Assembly (NCBI GenBank): GCA_022885665.1
Contig: JAGQDJ010000019.1
Span: forward strand, 709,754-773,753
From: Triops longicaudatus
Lineage: Eukaryota; Arthropoda; Branchiopoda; Notostraca; Triopsidae
DNA length: 64,000 bases
Reading direction: 5' to 3'
The position numbers were made by a program, and so were the translations under genes. The number at the start of each line of letters is the position of its first letter. Within the stretch, counting starts at the first letter, position 1. The notes under the pieces are model-generated. The model saw nothing but the letters and a program-made list of their open reading frames with translations, ran no database searches and was not told the origin of the DNA. Shown piece after piece: positions 62,371 to 64,000 of this stretch.

Positions 62371-64000
62371 GGAAAAGGTTGTGCGTTAACGTGTTTGGTC
62401 GGGGGTGCTTAACATGGGTCGCCGGGGTTAAAGGCAAAAGGACTGATTAAGAGAGGGCGGGGGAAATATTACTTTTTTATGGCCGAGATATATAAACTTG
62501 CATTGCAGTTAAAAACAAGCCCTTTGAAATTTGGGAGAAAAGCAACTTAACACCTTTATCCCCGGAAAAAAAAATATTAGAAAAAATTGGGACCTAACAC
62601 GTAAAGCTGTCATCAAGAGGTCTACAGGGCAAATTGCAACGATATCCTTACCCTCGGGAAAAAATGAGAAATTAGAGCCTACAGAATTTGGAGGTTTGGG
62701 GTTCTTTGCATTCTTAATTTATTTTACCACTCTGGGGTTTTAAGTGTTGGAAAATCATAAAAAGTTTAAGATTGGGGGTTGATAGAATAATGTGCGTATC
62801 TTGGCTTTACGAGCAACCATAAAAGGTGTTAAACTTGCGTTAGAATAACGACGTAGCTGGGAGGCCTTCGTAACTGTGTAACTCGGCTCTTTTTCCTTCG
62901 GGATCCGTCACACACACGCAAAAATTGTTAAGTATACACTGGGCTAGTTTTGTAAGCTTTATAATTTTTCTTGCGGAACGACACTAAAAGTGAAAAACAC
63001 CTTAGAGCGACAAAGAACAAGTAAATAACTTACATGAAGTGGTGCTAAGCCTAAAGCAGGGCGAAGTTGCGAATGGCCGTGTTCGCTCGACATATCCCAA
63101 CACAGCGGTTGAGCCCAGACAGTGCCATGCAAAATCATGGGAAAATTGGGGAAACGGAAGCTCGGCTAGGATTTTCAGAATATCAAGAAACTCATGTCTG
63201 ACAATAGAAAACAATAAGACACGGATGGGACAAGCTTTTTCGTCCCTGGTTTCTTGTTTCTTTAAAAAAAATGCACTACTTTGAGTAAGTTCGACACGTG
63301 ATTATCCCAAGCGACACTTTTTGAAGTAAACAACGAAGGAAAACACGTTGACAGATTTACAAAGAAAACTAACTAAGGGTTCTTTGTCGGTGCGAAGTGA
63401 TTAAACTCGAGAGGAAGATGCACTACCGGGCACTTGGCTTGTACTTGTGTGTGCAGACGCTCTCCCAACACGGGACAGAGCCCGACAGGACTGCAACGAC
63501 GGCTTGCCAAAGCAGCGGCGCCGACGTTGTCGCGCGTCCGCGTCGGCGACGTCGACGTCGACCTCGACACAACCTCTACCACATCACAAAACACTTAGCA
63601 GCTTTTCTCCCCCTCCGTTAGCGTTGTTGATCTTTGTACTGGTTAAGACAGCCTTTTCCAGCCCATAAAAAGGCCCCGGCAAGTCTTATCCAACCATACG
63701 CAACCGAATCAAACAAGCTTCGCCACAAGCCGAACTCAACAAGGAAAATTCCTTAGCCTTCACTTGTTTAAACACACTAGATATTGCCAACTTCAGTTTC
63801 GAAAGCTTCAGTAATCAAGTTTAAATCTCTACTAGTCACGATTGAAGAAATGTAGAAATATTTCCTCGCGGGACAGAAATGTGCCACTGAACTTTCACTA
63901 ACTTTTAGTTATCTCATAACTCATTAAATTTCTTTTAGGGGAGTTTATTTAAAGAGTTTTCACTGAAAAATTTGTCCGGGTTAGTAAATAAAAAGGAGTT

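Larger units (their letters stand above)
54307..64000. other. Region upstream of the first visible exon: 5' intron, unseen first exon(s) or flank
   Basis: No protein family is recognisable in any frame. The missing initiator exon of the basonuclin-like gene must lie here or beyond the window. Short ATG-to-donor segments in the correct phase occur at 57392-57424, 60431-60457, 60784-60798 and 62326-62370, but segments like these arise by chance. There is a C-tract at 55336-55349 and a CpG-rich patch at about 63480-63570. Three octamers occur, at 57187, 57798 and 61920. Confidence 0.6.

Noticed and set aside
63480..63570. CpG-dense patch with repeated CGACGTCG, considered as the first exon or promoter of the gene
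   Set aside because: No ATG-to-donor segment in phase 0 was found inside it. It remains only a compositional patch.
1..64000. Search for tRNA genes by B-box-like GGTTCGAAT words
   Set aside because: The few GTTCGA occurrences lack matching A-boxes and acceptor stems.

Overview
The window is animal (metazoan) nuclear DNA. The evidence is a spliced gene with consensus introns, long stretches with no sustained reading frame, an AT-leaning background and no bacterial-style gene packing. One gene can be supported: a basonuclin-type zinc-finger transcription factor (relative of vertebrate BNC1/BNC2 and arthropod disco-related proteins) on the minus strand. Three coding exons join in frame: 54306-54204, 39392-39124 and 36235-31961. 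They give 1548 residues, complete at the C-terminus and lacking only a probably short N-terminal piece from an upstream exon that I could not fix. The taxon is not decided by the sequence; a protostome such as an arthropod is my guess.

Layout. Positions 1-31,327 are the downstream flank, with no supportable gene. They hold a short inverted-repeat element resembling a pogo/Tc1-type MITE (14041-14188), a CTG-repeat hairpin (21000-21042), perfect T/A palindromes, and an odd segment near 28.4-28.7 kb that is open in several frames. Positions 31,328-31,960 look like the 3' UTR with poly(A) signals. The giant last coding exon fills 31,961-36,235 and is visibly richer in G and C than its surroundings. 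A 2.9 kb intron, the second visible exon, a 14.8 kb intron and the first visible exon follow. The rest, to 64,000, is 5' intron, first exon(s) or upstream flank.

The protein carries the basonuclin N-terminal cysteine motif, the conserved helical region (FDV..LYG.QA.PVRLKILLDRLFSVL), the LQQFLRFGET motif and three widely spaced pairs of C2H2 fingers. The sixth finger is unusual. Exact copies of the POU octamer ATGCAAAT occur 19 times by hand count, several times more than base composition predicts. Together with the long gene-free flanks and introns, this fits a developmental regulatory locus. No tRNA, rRNA, CRISPR array or second protein gene was recognised.
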